From Apostichopus japonicus (lineage: Eukaryota > Echinodermata > Holothuroidea > Aspidochirotida > Stichopodidae), in contig NC_092569.1 in assembly GCF_037975245.1 (NCBI RefSeq), forward strand, positions 5,294,501 to 5,358,500: a DNA stretch of 64,000 nucleotides, in the 5' to 3' direction. Below the pieces are notes generated by a model. The model was not told the origin of the DNA. It made no database searches and was given only the letters and a program-made list of their open reading frames with translations. Both the position numbers and the translations under genes were made by a program. How positions within the stretch are numbered: the first letter of the stretch is position 1; every line of letters starts with the position of its first letter. Positions 51,376 through 63,255 of this stretch are shown here, in pieces.

Positions 51376-53942
51376 AGAATGATTTTTCACGGTTAGACTT
51401 ATATTCAGTCCGCCCGCTGAAACACTGGATAAAGTAATTCTAAAATAGTTTAGTATTCTTTTAGATAAAATCTCAGTGTCCAATCGTCGAAAGTTCACAA
51501 TTCCTGGCAAATTCAAATTATGAAGGGAAAGTTGACATTTGTGACAATTTTCAAATTGTATTTTGGAGTATGATAGTTTGCGTATATACGGTAAGAAAGA
51601 AGCTATTAATTACTCACTCAATTATCGTAGTACAGTTTGGTGAAAATTCTATATAGGGAGTGTTTACCTAATTTTAAATAACCCTCGATTGTTTTGGTGA
51701 GATTGCCGGAAATTACCAATCAAAATTAGAACAACAGCTGTTTTTCAACGTTGAGTCAGCAGTTGAACACAGTAAACAAATTGTTATATGTTATAGGCTA
51801 TTAAAATCACACAATTAAACGGTGAGAGATATTGGCATGTTTACAGAAACTTAATTTGATTCGATATAGCTAGTTATCGCGACCCATCAACATGTTTACA
51901 ATCCTTGAAGGAAGTAACATAATTCGTGACGTCAGAGGTCGCCCAGACAGTAGGCCTAATCCATTTTGCCCGAGTTACATATAGTACCGTCGTTTTCTTC
52001 TTCTTCTCTTTTTCTATGATCCGATTTGCAATTTAAACAATTAAATCATATTTAGCTCTGCGGAGTCTGAAATTCGCGGATTTCGGCCCTCTTATATAAG
52101 ATATATCTTATATGTTGAGATCTCTCCTCCTGTTCTGTAAAAAGATCACACTCCCCCCCCCCCCCCCTCTCTATATATATATCCTGCCCCTCCCTCCCGC
52201 TATTTAAATATATACATTCGATATAGGAAAGCTCAAGGCCAGTCAGTTGGAAGGAATGTACTCGATGTTATATACGTTCAGATGATGGGGCTATGTAGAA
52301 GAAATGAAACTCATCCAAGAGAAAAGACTATACTTATATAATGAGATTGACGGTCACCAAGTGGGCCTCATTTCATGCGAGATTAAGGGAAGAATTTTGA
52401 CACAAAAAGGTTAATTTTGTTATGTCATAGACTATTAGCAACAACGAATGTCAGTGCAGGTTACCTTTCAACACCATTTGTACTTAATAGTTTATGTGGG
52501 TGTGCGTGTGCGCGTGCGTGTACATTTGTTGTTTTAAATTACACGATGGTGGCGATTCATCAATTGAAGTGCTTCATCACATTTGTATTGGACTAAATAG
52601 TGCTACTCTTGAAATTATTGAAATCTAATGTTTAGATACATTTCACTCTGCCCCTTCCTCCCCAACCCTCCCCTCCCCAACCCTCTCCCTCCCACGAACC
52701 TTACCCACCCCCAATTCTCTCCCTCCCCCGATATTATTGTACTTGTATCATATAACAATGAACTGTCGAGGTTATTTATGTTGTGATTAATCAATGCGAT
52801 TTTCCAATTTTAGGGTTCCATATCAGTACCTTCTACCCTGGACCCTATTTAGTTCACCTATTTGGTTCACCTGTTTCGATAAGAGATAAACCATAGATAG
52901 CACTTGCTAAGCCTCATATGGTCTCTTTCTCATCAGGCACGGGAGTCAAATATTCGGACAATGAATGTAGGACACGGTCTAACATATATATAACAAAAAG
53001 ACGAAACTAAAAAATTGAACTAAAAAAGCAATTTTTAAGATCAAAATCATCTCGCAAAGCTTCTTCCAAGCATCCAAACGTTCTAAATGCAGTTCAGATC
53101 TTATAATCAACTCAATGTATAACTTTTTGGTGTGAGTAAATGCTAATAGAGAAATATATCATTGAAAAGGTTAGACATACACAACGAGCAAAAAGCTGAG
53201 GCAGACTTTCTAAGGCATTGGTTATTCTTGGCATTCTTGAAAGTCATCAGAATGTATGGGTTAGAATTTGAAACTAAGCTTATCCGGTAGCAATTAGCTT
53301 GACCGATAATTAGTTTCATGATGTGTTTTGGTAATAGGTCGTCGGAATTGTGATGCAATCATGCGAAGATCTCTTTGGAAAAATATTTATAAAAGAGCAA
53401 AATAGGGGTCGGATAGGGAATGGGGATTTCATGCTGGTTATTACACACACGCACAGACGCACACACACACACGTAACTGACACGCTTCTTGGTATTTTTG
53501 TTTCATATGGTAAGATAAAAACTTGTCAAACGAAGACAACTAAACTGTTTTCATTTCAAAAGTCATCGTTTGAACACACACTATCATATATGAGTATAAT
53601 GTGCTCCAATTCCAAGACACGCTTATAACCAACTGTATGAGGAAAGAAATGATGGCGCCATACAGATTCAAGTTATAACTCAAGACGCTCGTGTTACAAA
53701 ACATGACGTGACGACTACCGGCAGAATAAGATTGACGTTATTTCGTCCCTTCATTGTTTGTGCGATGGATTAATACTGGATTAATAATCAAATGGTTTAT
53801 CAACCAGCTGCAAATTGAATATAGCGTTTTACATTTTATTTCATTACTTTAATCAGGTTTGACGAACATAGTCGGTATTGGTCAATAGGCTATGTTTCCA
53901 ACTCATCAAAGTTAGCGCGGTCACTCCTTGCAAAGTTTTCTT
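51376..53942. other. Noncoding stretch
   Basis: I recognise no gene. A 20-bp perfect AT-rich palindrome lies at 52094-52113, a 15-base C run at 52153-52167, a C-rich tract of CCCTCCC words at about 52650-52730, and a CA-type microsatellite at 53443-53472. Confidence 0.65.
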
Positions 53943-54372
53943 CAGTGGCGGCGGAACAAGTTCAATCTGAGCGGGTATAGGGAAAGGGGGGGGTAGACAA
54001 ACTTCGAGGCGTAGTGAGTCATGTGGCATTGATTTGAGGGGCAACCCACAAATTTATCACAAATACGCCCTGAGGCAGTGAACCCTTTGTACATTCAGTA
54101 CCAAGTAAAACATTTTCAGTAAGTTAAGTACACTGTAATCTTTTCTCGCTTTTGTTTATCACCAAAAGCGCACTTATTAGTTACATTCTTATTGGTTTCC
54201 CCGAAAACATTTCTATTGCAAAAATATAAATAATGGTGCGATTCATTCACCAATAGAGGCACATGTACTTCATGTTAAAGGGCATTTTTGAGATTATCAC
54301 AAAACTGAGGGGGACGGGGTGGGGGGCACGTTCCTCGTGTGCACCCCCACCCCCTCGGCACCGTCGCACGTG
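53943..54372. mobile_element. Probable hAT-type MITE with weak ends
   Basis: The left end reads CAGTGGCGGCGGAAC and the reverse complement of the right end CACGTGCGACGGTGC. They share 9 of the first 15 bases. The flanking 8-mers GTTTTCTT (53935-53942) and ATTTTCTT (54373-54380) differ at one base. The left end resembles the CAGTGGCG ends of the 4.5-kb element, and both termini are G/C-rich as in that family. The terminal match is poor, so I am less sure of this one. There is no transposase frame. Confidence 0.5.
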
Positions 54373-54380
54373 ATTTTCTT

Positions 54381-57300
54381 CCACACATAGATCACTTATT
54401 TGCCATACTGGATCAATTGCTATCACATACATGTATAGAGAGTAGGACAGGGTTACTTGACTAGCCGCAAACTAGCAACCAATGGAAGAATGTTGGTTTA
54501 ATCATGTCATATCTTATAGCTACCACGAACAGTGTTTGGATATTTTCCTTTTATGTTTCTTGGCCGTGGCAAAGATTTCTTCTTCGTTTGGTAACGAATT
54601 CTCTAGTTACCCTTATATATACTTACCGTATTATATACACTAATTTATGTATCCTTTTTATCCATTTGGTATCGGACCCATTCCACTATAAACAACAGGA
54701 CTTTCTTCATGTAAATAATGAAAATACAGTTTTAATTTGCCTTTAAAAAAAAACAGACGAAACTTGTCTTTCAAGTTGGCTATAATATACATGCCGCCAC
54801 TTGTTGCCGTACACCCCCTTTTTTACAACGGATGCCAATTATTGTGCACACCGATTTGACCCTTTCACATCGGAGATACGGCACTCTATATGTGGGCTTT
54901 TAGTATCTAAACCGATGTACATATATGGACAAATCACCTCAAGGTTGGAAAAGCCTTCACATTGCGGTCCTATACCAGTAATTTTAATCTCAGAGGTGAT
55001 CTTAAGCGGTCATGTGTACCCGGAAAGGACCTCCGTGTACCTGTCAGAATACCATGTTCATGCCCTAGTGTGACGGTTGACGATTTGCCAATTGACAGCA
55101 CTCAAAAGTTCTATTTTAAGCTCTGCCTTCATAACTTCTGATTAATTCTTACATGGTCAGTGGACTGCATAAAATAGCGAAGATGTATAGGATATACATG
55201 CAATAGCTCATAAGACTAGTAGCCTTATCTATTCAAAATCGGCATTTTACCATATAATATCGATACTACAGTTTAAACACACCCAGGAAAGACATTATAA
55301 TAGAGTAATGTCATTATTCTGCATTATTCTGTAGTGATTTATCAATGCAAAGCAGAATTGTCTTTATATACCTTCCGTCTGCCTCTGGCGTGTAAGCTAC
55401 CCTCCTTTTCTCTTCTCTTGTATTTACGATTACTTGGTTAAGTTTCAGCTATAATAAGTACTCCAAACGTAGACCATCGAGGAAGGTACAAGTTATCCTT
55501 AGATTTAGAATTATCAAGAATAGCAAATTTAAGAACTAATCAGGCTTTCTCTGCTAAATATGGCAGATATGACAAACAAATTGCAGTTACGGGGAAACCC
55601 GGAATCGATTACAACACGGAATGTGATTCGACAAGAAAGACGTTAATAACAACAACAAAAAATCGACTACTTGCTTCCTGCTGTGATTCTCCGTTATCGA
55701 AATTCATAGATAGTGCCAAAATATCATGAGGTATCACGTAATTGAAATATTACCGTACCATCCTTAAACTCGATAACTTAGATGGGATCTGTTGTGGACC
55801 CTTCACCCAGTTACCCCCTCCCCCTCCCCTCTCCCCCTTCTTATTTCCTCTCCCTGACATCTTTAGAGCACTGGTGAATTATTTTCCCAACCCAACCGAA
55901 CTGGTGTACGACGCCCGAACCCTTCAAGAATGAGAAGCCTGCACTCAGTATATATGTGCAGGCCTATAGTCAATGCGCGCCGTTTTAGATTACATGATTA
56001 ATCTCTGTGTAATTATTTTCATTTGTTTAATGAGTGTAATTAGTGATCACATCATATTATCTGTCACAGGTAGGTGACCTTTCCGTTTGACGGCGCTCAG
56101 CTGATGAATCGTTAAGCTCAGCTTGAGTGTATTAGAAGATATGAATCTTATAAACATGGATGTTAGTTCCTTGAGGTGATCAAATATCTCCTGAAACACA
56201 TTTGCCTCGAGGGGGAAACATGTTAGAGCAAGATTATTGGTCTCGATAAGGAAATATTTCTCATGAGTTGTTTAACTCTGGAAACAACCTGACAAATATA
56301 GATATAACACAATGTCGCAATTTTTTCTTTTTTTCTTTTTAAATTCGAAAACCAGACATCGCCACCCGCGGTCCGGAAAAGAACCTATCTGTTTGACAAG
56401 ATTAAGTAATTGAATCTCTCGTAAACAGGGTCGAATTCATGCCATTCCTCCACTCCCAGTAACCCTCCCTTTACCTCAACAGGGGTAAGTAGCATACCCA
56501 TCGCGTTCACTTCATCACATACCACGTGCGTAGTCATTAACGGCACACGACAATATGCCCAAATAAGGCAATCGCGCTAACCTAGATAACTGTTGCCAAG
56601 GAAGGTCGCACGCGGGGGCTTGTAAAAAATCACGGCGAGTCGGCTGAGATATCGTTTTGCAATGAGAGTACAGCTTTTACGTTCCATTACATCTGGAGGA
56701 ATGCTGAGTGCGGACCGCCCTGGACCAGGGGTCAATCCGAGGGGTCAAGTAATACAGAACCGACCTGGCAATCTAAAACAAGATTTGTTAATAATCGGGG
56801 GAAAGGGCTTGTCAAGATGTATAGTTAAGACGCGCATCTGGGCAATATCATACAGATGAACGAAAGCTTAAAAATGAATTTTGACGGTTGGAAAGTTTGG
56901 GCGCGAGACGTATCCAGTGTATAGTTGAAATTGTCGCCTTGACAGACTGTTTAATTGTTTAGCTTAGTTTCAGTTGGGTAGGTATTATATAAAACAGTGA
57001 TGAGTGATGTGGACTTTTCGTGGCGGGATTTAAGGATGATATGGTGGTCTTTGGTATACAAAGTTTAAATCTAACTCCTTATCGCTATTCGAGAATAACA
57101 TAAACGAAAGAAATAGTAATAGTAATAAACAAATGAAAGAATCAAAATGATTGGCGAAGAAAACGAATGTCTTCCTGTTGAGGACTTCCTCTTCTATAGA
57201 CTGAGTGTAAATGTTCTAGGCTTTGCTTGAGCTCCTTTTTGAATTATTTCCTAATTTTATCTTTCATGATAAACGATTCCCAACAGTTGAAAGCAAAATG

Positions 57301-59108
57301 AAAGAAGAAGAAGGGAGAAAAGAAGGTTAAATTGTATCTTTCTGGAAGGTCTTCGTAAGACTTTTAGCCACCAAATTCCAATATTAAATGCCTCAATTTG
57401 GAACTCATTCTTAGCAGGAGACAGAAACAGCTTCTTTCTACCCCCCCCCCCCCCCCGTATTTCTAACAAGATTTGGAGTCATACCGTGTCCCATTTAATC
57501 TGTTTTTTCCTACCTCTCTAAATTTTGAGTCTGACATACCGCGGTGTAGACTATTTATCATTCTTCTCAAGGACCTCAAGTTATGAAACATTCAAAAACC
57601 TAGACACAACGAACTTCGAGTATAGGTCGTCTCTTATAACCGGCACAGAAAACAAGAAGAGATATTTGAAGACTATAAATTTGAAACAAATTGGCGGTTC
57701 TGAAACTTTTTTTTTCTATTTTTTATTCTTCAACAGAAAATAGTTTCAAGCAGCTGGTTGTATATGGCGACGACGTAGAGACCTGAAGTAAATATAGGCT
57801 ATAGGCCTATAGGTTTAAAAAGGCAAATTTAAAAGCGTGTGTTAGTTATTTCAAATAATGTCACGACAGACGTAAACGATGTATAGCAACATTGACGTAG
57901 GTTAGCAGCGTAACGAGTGCAATCATCCACCTCAACCCCCCACCCACCCCTCCCCTCCCCCTCTCTATCTATCTCTCTCCACTTTGTTCAAAAGACATTA
58001 CTAGAGCATCCAAAAAAAGGAACAAGTATAAATTTTGATGCCGTTCATAAGATCACTAGCCCATTGTCTCCCCTCCCCCTCCGTTTTCCCCTCCCTCTCC
58101 ACTCCCTCTCCCCTCCCTCTCCCCTCCCTCTCCCTCCCTCTCCCCTCCCTCTCCCCTCCCATCGTCCTATTAGTGTACCGTAATCCAAGGCAACTCGTAG
58201 TCTATTACATTTGGTTGACGCTATGTACAAGATTCCGTCATATTCAACAGCACATGTTTTCATTCTAGTCCATACAGCTCTTCCGTTGAAATGGCGGCGG
58301 GCCGGCGCATGGCACGAGCGTTCCACGCATGTCCTCTATAACCTTTGGTGACTTGTCCATAAATCAAGATGTAACTCACCATCGTTTATTCTCCTGAAAA
58401 TGCAGAGGAGCTATAAGCTGATATCCTCAAGTTACGACCCGCCACCAAAAATACTTGCCATATTTCTGACTATTATTAAAGCTTTCGGGAAAGCTTGCCT
58501 TATCAGAAATGAAACTTACGAAATACCTTGACATCACTGAGTAAACAAGCGTCTTTTTCCTTCACTCAGTAATTATTGATGTTCACGCTGAGAGAGGAGC
58601 ATACTTCACTACTGATGGAATGAGCAGCTTATTCTTTTAAAGCAATATCGGAATGGATGTCTTCTATGTAAACCGACTAAAAAGTATGTTTGACATAGCC
58701 AATCAGCCATATGCAGAAATTAATGTCAAAACTTGCTACACAAACACATGATGGTGTATAGATCACATTTTTTTTTATGTAAACTCTACATGTGATTATA
58801 CAAACGTACTTTAAGCGATTTCTTATAATTTCTTATTAATTATGAGGGCGTGAGGGTAAACCCGGCATTTTAGGTCTAAATCCATAGCCTATGGTTTAGG
58901 ATGCAGCTGGCTCGACTTTCTTCTGTGTATGTATAGTAGGTATAGGACGTGAGGAGTCTAGCGCCTGTCGCGCTGTAATAAATCACTGGATCAAATATAA
59001 TACACACTAAAAAAGAAGTGCCCTGAATAGTAAATCCCCTCAGATCTATTGATGTATAGGAACTACGTGCGGTACTATATGTACATATAGCGTGACCTGT
59101 GTAAGATG
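54381..59108. other. Noncoding stretch, pyrimidine-rich tracts
   Basis: I recognise no gene. A C-rich tract lies at about 55816-55848 and a 16-base C run at 57441-57456. The polypyrimidine tract at 58067-58160 is listed separately. A GC-rich spot at 58290-58320 carries ATGGCGGCGGGCCGGCGCAT, but that frame stops after 16 codons. The 90-codon plus-strand frame at 54801-55073 has mixed composition and no domain I can name. Confidence 0.6.
58067..58160. repeat. Polypyrimidine (CCCTCCCTCT)n tract
   Basis: About 94 bases on the plus strand are almost all C and T, built from CCCTCCCTCTCC-like words with a TTTT break near the start. The reverse strand is purine only. Such tracts are mirror-like and can form triplex DNA. 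Arg/Gly and Ser/Pro/Leu open frames across it are artefacts. Confidence 0.92.
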
Positions 59109-59404
59109 GGTTTCTTTTTCTTATTATTCTTTTTATATATTTTTTTTGCAAAGAAAAGTCATCCTATAGATAGAGCCTGGCGATGAAAACCAAACAACTT
59201 AATCCACTCTTATAACTTCAGCCCCCCCCCCTCCCCCCTTAAGTCGAGACTGAGACGGTTTCTTTTTCTTATTATTCTTTTTATATATTTTTTTTGCAAA
59301 GAAAAGTCATCCTATAGATAAAGCCTGGCGATGACAACCAAACAACTTAATCCACTCTTATAAATTCAGCCCCCCTCCCTCCCCCCTTACGTCGAGACTG
59401 AGAC
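59109..59404. repeat. Tandem duplication of a 148-bp segment
   Basis: Copy 1 (59109-59256) and copy 2 (59257-59404) start with GGTTTCTTTTTCTTATTATT and end with GTCGAGACTGAGAC, at a constant 148-bp spacing. By eye they differ at about six positions, including GATAGAGCC versus GATAAAGCC and interruptions in the C run. The near identity indicates a recent event. Confidence 0.95.
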
Positions 59405-60224
59405 GGTATGACCATGATGATGCTGCGCTATAGTTATCACCAGTGACTTGAAAGGGAGTAGATATGCTCAAAGAGAGATAAGGTAGGAGAGCCATCTATA
59501 CTGCGTACTCTGTTAACACTTGATCACTAGTAACCAGGTTGCGATTAACGGCCCGGCATGACCTCTGCTTGGGTTTGTAAGACTTGACCAAACCTGGTAC
59601 CTGCAAAGCGCGCAAATGAACATTTTCCATGAAAGCTTTCAATAGTCGGGCATGTCGCATGTTTTTTTATTTATTTTAACGCCAAGGTTGCATCAAATGC
59701 AAGTTTGCGCTAACAGACAGATTTGTCATGTACACTTACCGTCATTTTCGGTTGATATAAACACAATACAGCTAGCCTATAGCATATTGGTTTCTATAGC
59801 CTATTGGCTTCTATAGCCTAGCCTGTACTTTGAATGGCGATACACAGGCATAAAACCTTAGTGTATTTTATATAATAGGGTTATAACAATCGGTGTACTG
59901 CAATGAATGATCGTTGACTACAGGAAACACTATATCAACAATTTGTAGTCTCGAAATATAAAATTAGGGAAGGCGATTGGGAAAAACAGGGATTGTGAAG
60001 GCCACGTTCATTCCACCACTATCACACGTTAAATCCAGACTGCCAAAATTGTTGGTGTCAAGATTGTTGAATTACTTTTCTTTATTCCCCCTTCAAAGTT
60101 TGTCCTATTTATTTCCCCCGTATCAATGTATTTCAATAAACACTAAGAAGTGAACAACGTAAGGTCTTCCTCTCTAAGTTCAGATCCATAAAGCTATAGC
60201 GTGTAGATAACAGTATTAGTTTTT
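59405..60224. other. Noncoding stretch
   Basis: I recognise no gene. Around 59770-59830 a CTATAGCCTATTGG-like word is repeated about three times. Confidence 0.65.
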
Positions 60225-60325
60225 GCACTTTCAGCATCCGTAAAGCGCATTGAACAACTTTTATTGGAGTCTGCGCTATATAAGACTAGTTTTTATGATT
60301 ATTATTATGATTATGATTATTATAT
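60225..60325 (+). mobile_element. SINE-like 3' tail fragment
   Basis: GTAAAGCGCATTGAACAAC, about 20 bases, and then TGCGCTATATAAGACTAGTT followed by an (ATT/ATG)n microsatellite resemble the 3' end of tRNA-derived SINEs common in marine invertebrates. From memory, such tails read AAAGCGC...GCGCTATATAA plus an ATT repeat. No A or B box is visible upstream, so it is truncated. Confidence 0.5.
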
Positions 60326-60332
60326 ACATAAA

Positions 60333-60545
60333 GCCTATATGTGTACTATAATAGATACATAACCTATCCATATAGCCTATAATTGTACTATAATAGATAA
60401 ATAACCTATATGTGTACTATAATAGCCTATATGTGTACTATAATATCCTATACGTGTACTATATAATAGATACATAGCCTATATACATATATCCTACATG
60501 TGTACTATAAAAGATACATAACCTATATGTGTTCTATAATAACTT
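60333..60545. repeat. Minisatellite built on CCTATATGTGTACTATAATA
   Basis: Seven or so imperfect copies of CCTATATGTGTACTATAATA occur, most followed by GATACATAA spacers of variable length. The array follows directly on the SINE-like tail and its ATT repeat. Confidence 0.85.
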
Positions 60546-60622
60546 TATAGGAATTAGTCTATATGGGTGACACAAAAGACAAATAGAGACGATGTAACAT
60601 TTCTATATGTACAGACCGAGAA

Positions 60623-60990
60623 GGGGGGGGGGGCGTTGTGGTCAAGTGGTTAAGGCAGTGGACCGGTGATCTAATGATTACAGGTTCGAGCCCTGGCCAG
60701 ATCGTTGCGTTGTGTCCTTTGGCAAGGCACTTTATCTGCATTGCCTCTCTTCACCCAGGTGTATAAATTGGGACTTGTGAGGTAACTTGTAAATATAGTT
60801 GCGTGCGCCGGTTTGTGGCTGAGACCCTATGGGAAGTCCCCCGGGGGACACGTGGTTGTGGTGCACTGTGGTGCCCCAGGGGAGAGATTGATTGAATTGC
60901 GCACACTTTGGTGTGTAGGTGTGACAAGTTACCAATGACCAAGGCTAAGTTGTCAAAAGCGCTACGATCTCGATGTAGCAGCGTTATATT
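60623..60990 (+). mobile_element. tRNA-derived SINE, second family
   Basis: After an 11-base G run comes an A box TGGTCAAGTGG (60639-60649) and a B box GGTTCGAGCCC (60683-60693), the internal promoter of tRNA-type RNA polymerase III genes. Downstream is TTGTGTCCTTTGGCAAGGCA followed by CTTTATCTGCATTGCCTC and ACCCAGGTGTATAAATTGGG. This block recurs, as I remember it, in many invertebrate SINEs of the type grouped as MetaSINEs; I assign that name only tentatively. The body continues to about AAAAGCGCTACGATCTC. The three minus-strand open frames here are readings of the SINE. Confidence 0.75.
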
Positions 60991-61454
60991 CGTACATGAG
61001 AACATAACTACAAGAAAATGCTGATATACTAATATGCGTTGTTGTTTCATGTGGTTGGTATATGCAGTGTATACTTGCGTGAACGTGATGGCAAAATAAT
61101 GGCAAATGAGGCATAACTCCGTGCGAAAGCAAGAGATGCGAAGCTCCAGCTTTCATTTTCTGATGTACTGTTGTTCATCGGTTTACTTGGACATGCAAAA
61201 GAAAGTGATCACACTGAGAGGAAATGCAAAGTTATTGGATATGAAATTTTATAATAAGTTTCACTTCTATTTCTTTATACTCTCTTAAACAAAGTAAACA
61301 GAAAACGGAAACTTCTTAACAACTTTAAAAATCAAAGTGGTTCTAATTACAAACAGAAGCATTTAAACTACAGACTTCTAACTAGCCTATATATATGTAA
61401 CTGTAACATATATATATACAAACATATATACATATAAATATACAAACAGACACA

Positions 61455-61459
61455 CGCAA

Positions 61460-61496
<37 letters not shown>
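61455..61496. repeat. (CA)n(TA)n compound microsatellite
   Basis: CA repeats pass directly into TA repeats. The run sits at the 3' side of the minus-strand SINE that follows, so it may have grown from that element's tail. Confidence 0.9.
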
Positions 61497-61498
<2 letters not shown>

Positions 61499-61672
61499 AT
61501 TCAAATCGTTACGAAAATCCAGAACAGTGACAAAACTTCCAGCCTCCACCGGGATTCGAACCCGGGTCTCCCGCTTTATATGCGGACACCCTAACCACTA
61601 TAGGCTATGGACGCTGATTGTATGTCCACAGGTTCGAAACCGGTAAGGAAGGTCGTAATTTTTGGCGTTTGT
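61497..61672 (-). mobile_element. tRNA-derived SINE, copy 2
   Basis: This is the inverted partner of 38693-38876. On the minus strand it reads through TTACGACCTTCCTTACCGG, a tRNA-like part with A box CTAGTGG-type sequence (here TATAGTGGTTAGG), and B box GGTTCGAATCC, to CTGGATTTT and an AT-rich tail. By eye about nine in ten bases agree with copy 1. Where they differ, the word before the B box is GACCCGG here and GGCCAT there. Both copies keep the upstream segment with the opposite-strand B box, so that segment belongs to the family. Confidence 0.85.
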
Positions 61673-62964
61673 CACCTGTATCGAACAATTCTATAGTTCT
61701 GTTTTGGTGACATATTTGTCTTACTCTAGATATCAAATATATAATAACCAACTCGAAATCATTTGTGATTCCTAAAGCCGGATCTCGAAAGAGATACTTT
61801 GAACAGATTTGTTAATGAAATGGAGGTAAACGACAAAGGCAAATGAATATACATATAGGCTATAATTGAAATCGTATTGAGTTATATATGCTGCAAGCAA
61901 ACACACGTGTAATCATTGTTATTAAACCTATATCTATGTGCTGAATTTACACGAATTCAACGCAAAATGGATTATAGTGACATTTATTGCGTCACCTTGC
62001 ACGTGCACGCTCCCTCAGTCCCTTGGAGTTTTTACTTTCTTTGCGCATCGCTTTAAGCTTATCTCTCATCGGTTCGCGTGCCAAACACGTGGCCACGTGT
62101 GGCGCCAGAGCAGATGAAATTTAACCCCCCTTCATCTCTCTCTCTCTGCCCTCTTTGGTCTTCTTCATTTTCTTCTACTTTTCGTGATTCAACGGGTGTG
62201 TGTTTTTTCCCGTTTTTTTTTGCTGTTATCTTCAAAGCCTATTTGATCAGATGTGATCTCGCGCTGGTTTCCTGGCGAGCTCGGTCAATTCACTTTCGTT
62301 CTTTCCGGGGTTAAAAAATACCGATCAACAGATTTCAGAAAGTTATCCCAAAAAGGAAATAGAATGTGCTAGTCAAGATAAGAGGAGTCGATTTAGAAAT
62401 TAACCAGATTGACCTTATACACACAGTCAAAGTCCTGGGGATAGATATATTACCCACGGTATAGCAACTGCAGATTACAAGGAAGTACCGTCAAAAAAAC
62501 AAAAAAACAAAAAAATCTGTTTCATTTAAACTCATTTGTTTGTTCGTGGAATTTGTGGCTATTATATTTGATATCTCCTTCAAACATTCACTTTCATCTT
62601 TATTAGTATATATAGCGGTGGTCCTTTTCCTGTTCAGGGGGTCTAACGGGGTCTATTGGTAATAAAGTTGAACCACCGTGGTACCCTTTCCTCATCAGAG
62701 TATATGGAAGTGACTGTAATATAGTATTTAAAAAGAAAACATTTTTCTGTTTTGATCGCTTACTGGATTATATGGTGTTTTTCTCTTCTTCGAAGAATTG
62801 GTAGACAAAAGCCTACTAACCCCTATAATCCCATTTCAATTCCCTCCATCCCCAACACCCCCCCCCCCTCCCCAATTTCACCTTTATAGTTCATCAATCT
62901 CTGCCAACGGAAAGAGCAAATATTCAGTTCAAACCAGACTTGTCAACCAGAAGAAAAGTATCTT
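61673..62964. other. Noncoding stretch with E-box cluster
   Basis: I recognise no gene. The E-box cluster at 62000-62100 is listed separately. An 11-base C run lies at 62858-62868. The 78-codon frame at 62078-62314 overlaps the E-boxes and shows no domain. Confidence 0.6.
62000..62100. promoter_or_regulatory. Cluster of three CACGTG E-boxes
   Basis: Canonical E-boxes CACGTG occur at 62000-62005, 62086-62091 and 62094-62099. The last two form a 16-bp perfect palindrome ACACGTGGCCACGTGT. The flanks extend weakly (GCCAA on the left, GGCGCC on the right). CACGTG is bound by basic helix-loop-helix zipper factors such as Myc, USF and TFE families. The patch is locally richer in GC than its surroundings. 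No adjacent gene start is evident, so a regulatory role is only a possibility. Confidence 0.3.
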
Positions 62965-62977
62965 TAAAACAAATCCT

Positions 62978-63242
62978 AATAAAATAAAACTTTTAGCAAA
63001 CTGCTTATCCACTAGAGAGCATGTGTAATAGAATGTGTATAAGTAAGTTGGCCTGACGTTTCGATCCTAGCAGGATCTTCTTCTACTTATAATCCCCTTT
63101 CATCTATCTCATTGTGTACACCATGCTCATTAACCTGTCTGTATTCTGTGCGTGTTTTTGTCCCTTCTGTTACTTGTCATTTAGCCTCTAAAGAAGATCC
63201 TGCTAGGATCGAAACGTCAGGCCAACTTACTTATACACATTC
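62978..63242. mobile_element. Insertion with perfect 52-bp inverted repeat, Penelope/retrozyme-like
   Basis: The 13-bp word TAAACAAATCCT with a preceding A (62965-62977) is repeated exactly at 63243-63255, as expected for a target duplication. Inside, 63031-63082 and 63191-63242 are perfect reverse complements, separated by 108 bp. Each arm contains GATCC, TGCTA, GGATC and then GAAACGTC, a stem-loop followed by the GAAAC box of hammerhead ribozymes. Similar CTGATGAAG...GAAACGTC sequences are known in Penelope-like elements and retrozymes. The first catalytic box is imperfect here (CTAAAGA on the right arm, TAGAAGA on the left, against CTGANGA). There is no reverse transcriptase frame. Confidence 0.55.
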
Positions 63243-63255
63243 TAAAACAAATCCT

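Noticed and set aside
58290-58340. ATGGCGGCGGGCC start in a GC-rich spot
   Set aside because: The frame stops after 16 codons and I see no promoter or convincing splice donor inside it.
60636-60700. Possible functional tRNA gene
   Set aside because: It has promoter boxes but no closed cloverleaf, and it continues into a SINE body.
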